A program made the position numbers and the translations under genes. A model generated the notes under the pieces. The model saw only the letters and a list, made by a program, of their open reading frames with translations, made no database searches and had not been told where the DNA came from. Positions 11,041 to 21,551 of a DNA stretch of 64,000 bases are shown here, piece by piece. Source of the DNA: Lithodes maja (Eukaryota; Arthropoda; Malacostraca; Decapoda; Lithodidae); the NCBI GenBank assembly GCA_037953745.1, contig JBAKBP010003207.1, positions 62,001 through 126,000 of the forward strand, given 5' to 3'. The first letter of the stretch is position 1. Every line of letters begins with the position of its first letter.

Positions 11041-12104
11041 ACAAGCAAGTGAATAACAGGGAGGGAGTATTATTAAAGTGGATGGAAAACTATTTAATTG
11101 GGAGGGAAATGCGAACAGTAATAAAAGGAAAGTTCTCCTCGTGGAAAAGGGTAAAAAGCGGAGTGCCTCAAGGATCGGTGTTGGCCCCAATCATGTTTTT
11201 GGTTTTCATCAACGACCTTCAAATGGGAATAGGCTCATATATATCTATGTTTGCTGATGATGCAAAATTAATGAAGCATATTACAAGTAGGAGTAGTTGT
11301 GAAGAATTACAGAGAGACCTAGATAAGTTATATGAGTGGAGTCAAACTTGGAAAATGGAATTCAACACGAGTAAGTGTCAGGTTCTTGAGATGGGAAAAA
11401 GTAAATATAGACCTTCTTGGGTATATAAAATAGGAGATGAAATAATTAGTAAAGCTGTGAAAGCAAAAGACCTAGGGGTAGTTGTGGCAGACAGCTTGTC
11501 ACCTGAACAGCATATAAATAAAATAACTGGTGAAACCTATGCAGTGTTGACTAACATGAGAATAGCTCTGAATTATTTAGATGAAGCGATGTTAGCAAAA
11601 ATAATAGGGACAATAATACGACCAAGACTGGAGTATGCAGCAGTGGTGTGGTCTCCACACCTTATAAAACATAATAAAAAACTGGAAAGAGTTCAGAGAG
11701 TTGCCACTAAGATGATAGCTAGCCTTAGAGACCTGCCTTATGAGGAGAGATTGGAGAGGCTAAAGCTGCCAACGCTGAGGGAGAGGAGAGAGAGAGGTGA
11801 CATGATCATGATGTTTAAGTGTGTGAAAGGTTTTGAGAAGATCGACAAGGGAGATTTTGTGGTGAGGGACGAGGGAAGAACCAGGGGTCATGATTGTAAG
11901 TTGAGGAAAGTTATATGTAAGTCTGATGTAAGAAAGTTCAGCTTCCCGTATAGAAGCATTGAGTGTTGGAATAAGTTGGATGGGGGAGGTGGTGGGAGCA
12001 AGAAATATCCAAACTTTTAAAGCAAAATTGGATAAATGTAGAGAGAGAGACAGGACAACACGAGCTTAGGCTCAAATCCTGTATACTACAATTAGGTGAG
12101 TACA
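11041..12104 (+). pseudogene. CR1/jockey-group LINE 3' part (RT C-terminal half)
   Basis: The frame is open from 11049 to 12020. It has SGVPQGSVLAPIMFLVFIND, the catalytic MFADDAK, the thumb region, and a C-terminus with SFPYRSIECWNKLD. One extra G in the run near 11980 shifts the frame; in the other frame it continues NIQTFKAKLDK...DRTTRA to a stop near 12067. The segment is truncated 5' of RT motif A. It lies exactly between two SINE copies. Confidence 0.75.
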
Positions 12105-12569
12105 GCCCGTAGCCTAGTAGGTAGAGCTCTCGTCTCACACACGAGGGGTCGGGGGTTCAATCCCCGGCCGGGCGGAGACAAATTGGGCTTGTCTCCTTTC
12201 ATGTGTTAGCCTCAGTTCACCTAGCTGTAAATAGGTACCTGGAATAAGTGGACGACGTTGTGACGTCCCATCTGGGGTTGGCAAAAATGGTACAAGGCGA
12301 GATGGGTATCATATGGTTCACCTAAGCTGATGGCTACCTAAGCCTTCGGGCGAGACGGTACCGTCTATAGTGAGAATGGTACCATACAGATCCACCCTAA
12401 GCCTTCGTTTCCGATGTCGCCAATTGGCTAAATACAGACTACACACACATCCACAGCCATTCCAACAGTACATAAAACACTTAACATGCATTTCACGCAA
12501 TACATTCCCAGTTAAGGAGGCGCGATAATAATGAGCTTAGCTCGCATTGCGTGGATTCCCCTTGACGAA
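12105..12569 (+). mobile_element. tRNA-Val-derived SINE, copy 2
   Basis: It has the same head and body as 10571-11040, with small substitutions (AGAGCTC for AGCGCTC in the D-arm). The tail region GAGTAACACTGAGTAACAC runs into a short CA repeat at 12595-12613. Confidence 0.8.
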
Positions 12570-14689
12570 CAAGTAACTGAGTAACACTGAGTAACACACA
12601 CACACACACACACTTATGCTTCCTTCTCAGTTCCAATGTAACGGGAAGAAATTGTACTTTCCCTTTTGGTATATGTTGTAAGGTTTGACTTAACTGTAAG
12701 ACTTTTTCCCCTTCATTCACTCTTCCCTATATTTAAGGGAAAAGTATCGTTTAAGAAGGGTTAAGTAACCCTTGTCTATGTAAAGAGGGAATTAGCCTAG
12801 ATCAGGAGGAGAACTAATATTCTCAAATCTATCTAAAATATTTTCAAGCCTAATTACTCCTTTCACTCCTTTTGTTATTCCCTGTAAAAATCCTTCCTTT
12901 TTGAATTTAGAGTAATGCCCCCTTGTGTAAAAAGACCGCCAATTCCTACCCAAGCGACGCCACCCTTTGTGGTCACCCTCCCCTTTTTTGGCGGGATCCC
13001 TGGCACTGGCCCTAGGCCCCTCACTGTCGTGACCCCAGGCCTACGAGAGAGACACCTACCTAACCCTCAGTCTCTGTCATAATTCCCCGCTTCTTCTCCG
13101 GACTTAGGCTTCCTTTCCCTCCATTCAGAGGGAACCAGTTTGGGACGGAGTCGATGTGATGCTGAATTGCTGATGGCGGAGAATCGGAGATTCACCCCTC
13201 CCATTGGCTGAGTGCAGGAGGCTGAACTCGTGTACTGTACGAGGGTTCAAGGACCGCAGGAAGACGTATGATTACCCCCTATACCCCAGGATACGGTAGG
13301 CCGAAGAGACGTAAAGGCAAGCCTGGCCGATACCGGTACTGAGCGGAATTGGGATGTATAATACTGAGAGGAATGGGGTAGATACAGATAGCAATATTCG
13401 AGTCCTACTCCTAGGTTAAGAGACTGTCCCAGTACGGTAATGGATTGGTCCCAGGTTAAGGGTATAGAGATAATTAGATACGGTACCAATATTAAGAGTT
13501 GTAAACGGTAAAATGTTCCTTATACTGTATTAATATCAAGCTTAAGATTACTGCAATATGTTTGTATCTATCCTCCCGTACCTATTTGGATCTAAATGTG
13601 TTGTCAGGATGGTAAATCGGAGCCGTCAGTATTAAATTGGTCTAAGAGTAGTACCGGTAGCCTAACCGAATTAAAGTCTTGTCAACCAACATTGAAGGTG
13701 AAGTTCTTGATTGGTCTTTGCTAGCCTCCGATTTATCCTACTGTCCTAATATACCTGAATAATGAGCATGAGTCACGATTGCATAAAGAATTAAGAAAAC
13801 CATGGGGACGGCCAGTTCACCTGAAGGTGGGCGATCAAATAATTTGAATGAATTACCGTTCCCAAAAAGATCCTTATGTGATATCTAGAAAGTAGAGAAT
13901 ATGCTAGGTCTCAGTGGGGTTTTTGTGGTTCTTTGGTCTTATCATCGAGTCGGAGTTGCAGCCTTTCCCCTTCCTCGAAGGATGTTGGATGTGGGTCAAC
14001 CGAACAGGGTTGTCCTCTCGTTAATTAGAATGCAATAACGGGTTTGTCGTAATTTCTTCCTTTCTATCCTTGAGTACCTATTTTCCACCTTTGCAGCTTA
14101 ATCTATCTTTTTCTGTCTCTCCCTCCCTCTCTCTCTTGTTCGCAGCAGAAGAAGGGAAGTGAAGAAGAAGAAAGAGAGATCCCCAACCCCCCCCCGTTAC
14201 ACCAATATCCTTAAGTGTCCGTGCGCTGAGACTTGACCCATTTATTGTGTAACAACCGCCTTCCTACACCCTTCAACAACTTCAAACTGCCTAGGAAGAA
14301 TAAACTGGTGAAGGCACTACTGCGATCGGGAAATCTATGGGTTTATCCGGGGACGGGGCTGGGGAAGCCTAGGCCTAGGCTATATGAACTCACCCTGTCG
14401 CGGGGGTCTGCCTCGGAGCCCCCACTCTTCTCACCTACTTATAGCATTTAATTTTAATGTAAGGAATTACTTGTTTATGTTTCTATTATTGTGTATGTTT
14501 GGTTGTCCAATTAGTATTGATTTTGATCAAAAATTACCGTCAAATGTGTGTGGAAATGCGGGCTGCCGCCCATGTGTATTTTTCTCCATAAGTTATGTTA
14601 TCCCCAATGCGCGAATTCCCAATACACGTCGTGTAATGCCGCCCATATAGGCGCGGATTGGGGGGACTGACTGTACTTTGTACAAGCAA

Positions 14690-14840
14690 CCTACACGCCG
14701 CACCCACACGAGACACGTCCACACCCGCACTAAATACTTCCACACCTGTAGGCCTAATAAATACGTCCACAACCGCACTAGACATGTCCACAACTCCACA
14801 CCCGCACTAGACACATCCACACCCGCAATAGACACAAAGG
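14690..14840. repeat. Degenerate 21-bp minisatellite
   Basis: Repeats of the type CACCCGCACTAGACACGTCC with substitutions lie just outside the right end of the 10345-14673 element. The flanks (14841-15273) have no gene. Confidence 0.6.
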
Positions 14841-15524
14841 CGCATAGGCCTACACGTGTGACACACCTGCATCTCTGCCCGCCCTCTTCAGTTGTGTGTG
14901 TGTGCGTGCAATGTTTTTCTATTGGCATGTTTAGTTTCAGTTTGGGTTTGTGAATGTTTTCATTGCTTTTACCTGCATGCTAGTGTTTTGTCTGGCCATT
15001 ACTCATATAATGTTATCTAGTTTACTAGCTAAATGATGCGTAAAATAGGTCGCGGCGAAATTACCCCGCCGGGCGGGGTAATTTTTCCGCGAGTGACTTT
15101 TTTAAAAAATTCGGCAGCATGACCAAAACATTATATATTTTTTTCGTTTTGTGGGCATCTATAGCAGAAAGGCTGAGTGTATAGATAAAAAAATAAAAAT
15201 TTAAAAATTCCATTTGTGGCAGTTTCTATTTGTCAAAATACGCAATTTTCGGCGAAATTACCCCGTCTTACCCTATACTGTACATTAACATAACTGTCTT
15301 ATTTGGACTTTTTGTAATCTTTGAATAATTTCTAATGCGATGGAATTGAAAAATATAATATCCTTCCAGCACATAGATAAATAATAAATAAGATAGGCTT
15401 ATCAACATCATCACAGTAACGGGGTCGGAGTTGAGGCTTGGGACAGGGAGGGGAGGGATTAGGCCTACAGTGCGGGGATATATATATATATTTTTTTTTT
15501 TTTCATGTGAAATTTATCATATTA

Positions 15525-16643
15525 CAGTAAACCCTCTAGAAGTCGGAAACCCGTACTAGTCGGACTGGCTACGGCCTCTCGGACATGCACTTCCGTATTT
15601 CGGACATTTCCGTCATCGTTCCGACGGTCTCTGACGTTGTCGGACTTTATATAAGTAGGCCTATTCGGAAAATGTCCGTCATAACCGTCCTCTGATATCT
15701 CAAATATTTCCGAAATGTGTTGTAACGGTGTCCGACAAAGGATGACGTGTCGGATGACGACCTCATGTCACCGGACAATAAGGGTGAATATCCGATATTA
15801 TATTTTTCAATTCCATCACATTAGAAATTATTCAAAGATTACAAAAATTCCAAATAAGACATAGTTATGTTAATGTATAAGGGAGTTAGGTACTGTAGAT
15901 GAATTAGAGAGATAGAAAGAGAGTGTATATCGAGGGAAAAAAACAAAACAAAAAATCTATCAAACTTAAATCTTCCGTCTCTGCTCGCACGGAGGGGAGG
16001 GTTGAAATATTGTGTTGACTATCTTATTTATTATTTATCTATGTGCTGGAAGGATATTTTATTTTTTAATTCCATCGCATTAGAAATTATTCAAAGATTA
16101 CAAAAAGTCCAAATAAAACATAGTTATGTTAATGTATAAGGGAGTTAGGTAGATATGCATTAGAGAGATAGATAGATAGAAAGAGAGTTGCAGAGGGGGA
16201 GTGAGCGAATTTATGTGGAAAAAAGGTAAAAATACCCTGGCAAAAAACTTCCGAACCATCGGTAAATCTCGGTAAAAAAAATTGTAAAGTCGAGCCAAAG
16301 TGTTTGTTGTGCGGGCAAGGGGTAGTACTATGCAACCTTCGGTAAAGTGAAAATTTGTTGCAAGAGTGTTCGTTGTGCAGGGGTTTACTGTGCTGTGTTT
16401 TGTATTACAGATTATAAGGTTCGAATAGGGTTGTCTTAGTTTTCTAGGTTGACGCGGACGTCTCTCTTGAGGTCGGATTTTTTCCGTAGTTTCCGATTTC
16501 ATTGTTGTCTCGGACGGACATTGGTTAGGTCGGATTTTATCCTCTGTTAGGTCGGACACAAGCCGGACTCCGGACATCTCGGATTTTCGGTCATCTCGGA
16601 CTGGGTCTCCCCCCAATTAGTCCGAGATAGCGAGGGTTTACTG
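15525..16643. mobile_element. TA-flanked MITE inserted into the outer element
   Basis: It starts TA/CAGTAAACCCTCTAGAAG (15525) and ends GATAGCGAGGGTTTACTG/TA (16643). Its flanks, read together, restore CATGTGAAATTTATCATAT...AATGACAAATACGAC, which occurs nearly uninterrupted (reverse strand) at 30190-30225. The interior contains units of the roughly 265-bp satellite. Confidence 0.6.
15800..16160. repeat. Copies of a dispersed satellite unit of about 265 bp
   Basis: Two partial units share TTCAATTCCATC.CATTAGAA, ATTCAAAGATTACAAAAA and GACATAGTTATGTTAATGTA. The same unit occurs at 31150-31500 and as three tandem copies at 41821-42590, always inside TA-flanked MITEs. Confidence 0.75.
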
Positions 16644-16839
16644 TAATGACAAATACGACCCTTATAGTTAGCGGGGGTTTACTGTATATCATTTATTAAT
16701 TATAACAATTTATTATGACTTTTATTTGGTGTTTACGAACATTATAGGGGTACAGTATATGCCTGATGGTTCGGACCTAACCTAATTAATCTCATATAAC
16801 TAATAGTTCACGCAACAAAAATTTGCCCCGGATGTAGAT

Positions 16840-17028
16840 GGTGTCGGACGTCCCTTCTGTTTGTCGGATATTCACCCTTATTGCCCGGTAATGTGAGGGC
16901 GTCATCCGACAACGTCGGACACTGTCAGAGCGATGACGGAAATGTCCGAAATACAGAAGTACATGTCCGAGAGTCCGGTTAGTGCGGGTTTCCGACCTCT
17001 AGAGGTCCGAGATGGCGAGGGTTTACTG
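16840..17028. repeat. Orphan inverted MITE arm
   Basis: It ends GATGGCGAGGGTTTACTG at 17028 and is the inverted counterpart of 15525-15800 (the CTAGAAGTCGGAAACCCG side). It lacks a flanking TA on its right. From 17029 to 17330 I see nothing. Confidence 0.55.
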
Positions 17029-17629
17029 CACTCCTAATCTTACCGAAATATCTAAAGGGAAAATAGCTTAGGCCTATAGACTTGAGTTGTAGGCCTGTAC
17101 CTACTGCACTGTAATGTAGACATTGTAGAGGCAAGTTAGGCTATCATACCTTTCAAGATCCTTTGTGTTCTGTATTTAGGCTATATTATAATTTTGGGTA
17201 AAATTCTAGCGCTGGTTGTACAGCTATTTTAGCAATTCTTATGTTTTGTTTTCCATTTTTTTTTTTGTATAGGTCTAGGATACAGTGTTGTTTTAGGCAA
17301 GAGTTATATTAGCGGGCGTTTCACCGTTTTGTTTACATTCACTCTAATTTGACTGCTTTGTTATTACAAAATTATCCCACGGCCAGCTGTTATTTGCCCC
17401 TGCTGGTAATATACCAGTATATGATGACAATAAGTCGAGGGGGTCTTTATGGAGGGTGAGGGGGGCTAAGCCCCTTTCAACCCATTAGGCCTATTGCATC
17501 TCACGGCCTGTAACAAAACAATTTACCCAACGCCTGGCCATGGGATACAATACTGGGTTGAGGGGGTATTTGCCCCCCTTACCCCCCATGACTTATTATC
17601 ATCATCATATATATTAACAGCAGGGGCAA

Positions 17630-20306
17630 CCCCGACACAGACAACCCCGACACAGACAGAGGGCTGGTACTACAAAACCAAACAGATAACCTCATCATCC
17701 TTAACGACATCCATCAACATACCCATATTCCTCACCAAGCCCTCTATAACCCATCATCTCCAGACATCACCTTTTGCTCCCCAGAACTCGCCCCCACAAC
17801 ATCCTGGAGGGTGGTCAGAACCTTAGGCTCTGACCACCTCCCGATCATTATCACCACCAAAACCAGACTCACCCCAGCTAGCCACAAACACACATACACC
17901 AATTATAAAAGAGCTAACTGGGAAGCATTTACAAATGAGACAGAACAACACTTCACAACTCTAAACAGTACACCCATCACTAACATCAACAATGCTGTAC
18001 ACATACTCAATAAAACTATCCAAAACGCTGACAAGAAACACATTCCAAGAGGTAACAGAAAAAGACACAACCCCAACTTCACACCAGAAATTCAAAACCT
18101 CATCAGACAACGCGACACACTGAAACACTCCCCAGCACCCCACACACAAGACATCACACAACAAATTCAAGCACTCAACACCCAAACTAACAACAAAATA
18201 CAAGAACAACAAAAACTAAATTGGAATAACTTCCTACAAACACTTGATCACAAAACAAACCCCAAAAAACTCTACAAAACACTAAACAGCATCACACTTT
18301 CCAACAGCAACACAACACAATCACATGCTGCAATCACAACAACAGACTCTACTCCTTCATGTAAACAACAACCAAACACTCTCATCAATCACTTCTCACA
18401 TGTCAGCCACCTAAAACCTCACAAAGACGACCGACGTGTCATCCGACGTAAGAGACAATTCCCCACAGACCCTGACTATACACCCTTCACCAATCACCAG
18501 ACAAAGCATATCATCAACAATCTCAAGCACTCACCCGCCTGTGGCCTAGACAACATAAGCAACATACACCTCAGACACCTGGGACCACAAGGCATACAAA
18601 CACTCACTAACATATCAAACTACAGCTATTCACACAACACAATACCAGACATTTGGAAGCATGGTATCATCATCACATTCCCCAAACCCAACAAAGACCC
18701 CACGCTACCCTCCTCGCACCGCCCCATCACACTCCTTTGCTCCCCCTCCAAAGTCATGGAACGCCTAGTATTACAACTAATTACACCCGACCTACCCCTA
18801 GCTCCAACACAACATGGCTTTAGACCACTGCACTCCACAAACACTCTTCTCACAGACCTTACACAAAGAGCTTTTGACGGCATCAACTCAGCTAGACCAC
18901 CACACAGATCACTATTAGCCACACTCGACATTAGTAAAGCCTTCGATGCCATCCCCCGCCACAACCTAACAAACAAAATCTACAACACAAACATGCACAA
19001 CAACACAAAAAGGTGGCTGGCCAACTTCCTAGCAGGCAGATGTGCACACGTATCTTTTGCCGGTCAGTCATCAAAAATCAGAAACTTTCCAAACGGAGTC
19101 CCACAAGGATCCGTCCTATCGCCCGCACTCTTCAATCTGTACATGCACGATATAACTACACCCAATACTCCCCAAATAAACTTAGCCTCCTATGCAGATG
19201 ACATAACACTCACATGCACACACCATGACCCAAGAAGAGCAACAGATCTCCTTCAACCCTATCTCAACACACTACATGGCTGGTGCACTACAAACAGACT
19301 TAATCTAGCCCCAGCCAAATCCACCGCAACCCTGCTCACAAGCTGGACAGGTGAACACGAATACATCCCTCAACTCACCATAAACAACACACCCCTAACA
19401 CATACACACACACCCAAAATCCTAGGAGTAACATATGATACTCATATGACATTCAAACAGCACACCACAAACATTAAAAAGAAACTGACACCCAGACTTA
19501 ACGCCCTCAGGTCACTTGCTCACACAAAATTTGGACACAACAAAGAAACTACCACCACAGTATATAAACAATACATAAGATCAGTAATGGAATACGCAAG
19601 CCCAGCCTGGGCTTCTAACCTAGCTGAAACACATCATAAGACCTTACAGACGATTCAAAACAAAGCCCTGAAGATCATTACAGGCTGCACAGCTACTGCA
19701 CCCACAGATCATCTACATCAAGAAACCAAAATCCTCAAAGTCAAAGACCATCTGGACATGAGAGGCACTCAATTCCTGGCAGCAGCCTCCACGAACCAAG
19801 ACCACCCACTAAACTACATGGCAACACACCCACAGACACCAAGAAATATCAAAACAACACCCAGCACACGGTATCACACACAATTATTGTCCTCTCTCCC
19901 TCCCTGCCCACCCCGAACCAACTTCCAGAAGCACATCCATACTCATATCTCTCGCCAATCCATCCACTCACTCACAGACAACACGCAGCTGCATGCACGA
20001 CCTCCCGAAATCCATCCTTCCGAATCCTCCCTCCCTCGCGAGGACAGAGTCCACCTGGCCAGGCTGAGATGCGGACACCATCCAGCTCTCCTGAGCTATC
20101 AGAAGAGACTGGATGACTCCGTTGTCGACGCCTGCCCGGGATGTAACACAGCACCCCATACCATTAAACACATCATAGAAGAATGCATTTCACACAACCA
20201 CTTACGCCAACAACACAACCTACACTCAATGAGAGCTCTGTGGGAAAGCCCGATCGTGGCCGTGGCCTTCCTCAGGGACTCGGGGCTGTTCGGCCAGGCA
20301 GCTTAG
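17630..20306 (+). CDS. LINE ORF2: endonuclease C-terminus plus full reverse transcriptase
   Basis: The frame is open from the LINE's 5' edge to the stop at 20306, about 890 codons, with no internal lesion. It begins inside the APE-type endonuclease: the final motif GSDHLPI is present but the upstream catalytic motifs are truncated away. It continues with the RT: HRPITLLCSPSKVMERL, ATLDISKAFDAIPRHNL (motif A Asp), NGVPQGSVLSP, SYADDITLT (catalytic DD), and a C-terminal segment CPGCNTAPHTIKHIIEEC that resembles a C-C-H-C cluster. This is a jockey/I-superfamily LINE. The RT region looks intact, but the copy has no promoter, no ORF1 and no complete endonuclease, so it should be immobile. Confidence 0.88.
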
Positions 20307-20327
20307 GGAACAACAACAACAACAACA
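17630..20327 (+). mobile_element. 5'-truncated LINE insertion with (AAC)n tail (copy 2)
   Basis: The 13-bp target duplication ACAGCAGGGGCAA is at 17617-17629 and 20328-20340. The 3' tail is AACAAC repeats. The element belongs to the same family as 7504-8884 and 57298-57833. Confidence 0.9.
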
Positions 20328-20527
20328 ACAGCAGGGGCAAATAACAGTTGCCCGTGGGAAAATGTAATAAATAAAGCAGTCAAATTAGACGCAAACTTAA
20401 CTGCGTGCATACAACTTATTAAGCAAAGCGACGATAACGCCCGCTAGCACAAAGCTTACCATTATAATTATGGGTGTCCGAATTCGTATATACCAATTTG
20501 GGGTAATCTTGAACATGTGATCTGAAC

Positions 20528-20787
20528 TTGGACATTCATAGCAATCAAAGGGAGGAGAAGTGCATGCTTACTCTGTGGAAAACCCTAGTCATGCCAAAAT
20601 TAGAATACTGTTGCCAGCTGTGGTGTCCCCTCACAAGATCCAAGATATCACCACCCTCGAAGCCCTCCAGAGAACCTTCACCAGCAGGATCCAAGGAGTG
20701 CTGGGAGAGGCTCCACCACTTGAAGCTCCACTCCCTACAAAGGAGGAGAGAGTGATACATCACCATCTACATTTGGAAAATACTTGA
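20528..20787 (+). pseudogene. LINE RT C-terminal remnant
   Basis: Across two frames it reads LTLWKTLVMPKLEYCCQLW and then HKIQDITTLEALQRTFT, which aligns with MLWRSLVQPILDDCSQL and IQAMESVQRSFTAQI in the LINE at 27108-32935. A 1-nt shift separates the two halves. It is a short decayed fragment of that family. Confidence 0.65.
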
Positions 20788-20869
20788 GGGGAACATGAGT
20801 GCATTACCACAAGCCCACCGAAACGTCAATAAAATACCCTCATTGTTCCCTGATTAAATAGCACTGTAT

Positions 20870-21231
20870 GAATATTCCCATATTCAAAATATGCTATAGG
20901 GGTGCAATGCCTGGTGAGTTATCTGCTCAACAGGTGGCGTTGTGTGTGTGTAAGTGTGAGAGTCCGAGTGTAGGTGGTGAGTGAAGCACGGGAGCGAGGT
21001 GGCTTCAGAGATGGGGTCGTTTCGGGCCATGAGTGAGCACCGTGCCTCATGTGAAGGCAGGATGGCAGGTGCTCGTTGTACTCTACGTGCTTCGCATGTC
21101 TCACTCCATAGACTGGAACAAGACCTCACGGGCTTCACTGTTCATTGTAAAGCGGTGAATGTTAAGGCTCTCAGCCTATGCCCGAGAGGAAGTAAGTTGG
21201 AATATAGAAAAAAAAAAAAAAAAAAAAAAAA
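20870..21231 (+). repeat. Possible retroposed fragment with poly(A)
   Basis: A GC-richer stretch ends in about 23 A residues at 21208-21230. No tRNA-like head or conserved protein is seen. A SINE or processed RNA copy is possible. Confidence 0.35.
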
Positions 21232-21235
21232 TCAT

Positions 21236-21551
21236 CGGCGTAGTGTAAACAAGGCGGCTGGCCTTGAATGTACTCCTGAATACTACATCCTTGCCTAATT
21301 TTCTTATCTATGCTCTGTGTTTCCTGGTATTTAGTTGCATTCTAATGTTCTTGTACTAATCTGGAGGTTTTGTTTATATAAACTTTGTAATAGTGTCGGG
21401 CCCTTGACAGTTCTTCCCCAGGAATCACAGTTTGTACTTCGTCTGAAGTATTGTATCCCTCGGCAGTCAAAATAGACGGGAGCTTGATGGCGAGCATGCG
21501 AGTAGTGTAAACAAGGCGGCCGGTATGCCCGAATACTACATCCTTGCCGGA
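21236..21551. repeat. Direct repeat of the retropepsin paralogue's 5' flank
   Basis: A GTAGTGTAAACAAGGCGGC...GAATACTACATCCTTGCC segment occurs at 21237-21293 and again at 21492-21550. The sequence between them has no gene. Confidence 0.7.

Larger units (their letters stand above)
10345..14673. mobile_element. TA-flanked element with CAGTCAGTCCCCC termini
   Basis: The left terminus TA/CAGTCAGTCCCCCTAATAC and the right terminus GGATTGGGGGGACTGACTG/TA are inverted partners, a typical pogo/Tigger-like design. The interior contains SINE, LINE and SINE copies (10571-12569), then about 2.1 kb (12570-14673) in which I see no gene, only short pyrimidine-rich and CA-rich runs. It is non-autonomous. 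Confidence 0.65.
10014..15273. mobile_element. Element with GGGTAAGACGGGGTAAT inverted termini
   Basis: The left end GGGTAAGACGGGGTAAT at 10014 and the right end, which is its reverse complement finishing CGTCTTACCC at 15273, bound the element. It interrupts a CTCCCTTATACATTAAC sequence that is uninterrupted (as reverse complement) near 16130-16145. The target duplication is unclear. It holds a further nested element (10345-14673) and has no gene of its own. Confidence 0.6.
9508..16684. mobile_element. Outer TA-flanked MITE-like element of the nested stack
   Basis: It starts TA/CAGTAAACCCTCACTATC (9506 on) and ends GTTAGCGGGGGTTTACTG/TA (16684). The ends are imperfect inverted repeats with TA duplications, as in Tc1/mariner-pogo-type elements. 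No transposase is visible. Two further elements were inserted into it (10014-15273 and 15525-16643). A second TIR-like start, CAGTAAACCCCTGCACAACG, lies at 9772 with its inverted partner at 16363-16388, so the interior is itself composite. Confidence 0.55.
17330..20420. repeat. Fold-back element split by a LINE
   Basis: The left arm (about 17345-17470, with TTTGACTGCTTT, TCCCACGGCCAGCTGTTATT and TGCCCCTGCTG) is inverted relative to 20330-20395. A related arm is also present at 17500-17620 around the CATCATCAT tract. Removing the LINE at 17630-20327 leaves a compact hairpin element. No coding capacity is seen. Confidence 0.6.

Noticed and set aside
14233..14451. Small ORF of 72 residues
   Set aside because: No homologous copy, no domain, and it lies in the non-coding interior of a MITE-like element.
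9508..16643. A single palindromic element ending at 16643
   Set aside because: The flanks of 15525 and 16643 rejoin to a sequence found near 30190-30225, so 15525-16643 is better read as its own insertion and the outer element ends at 16684.
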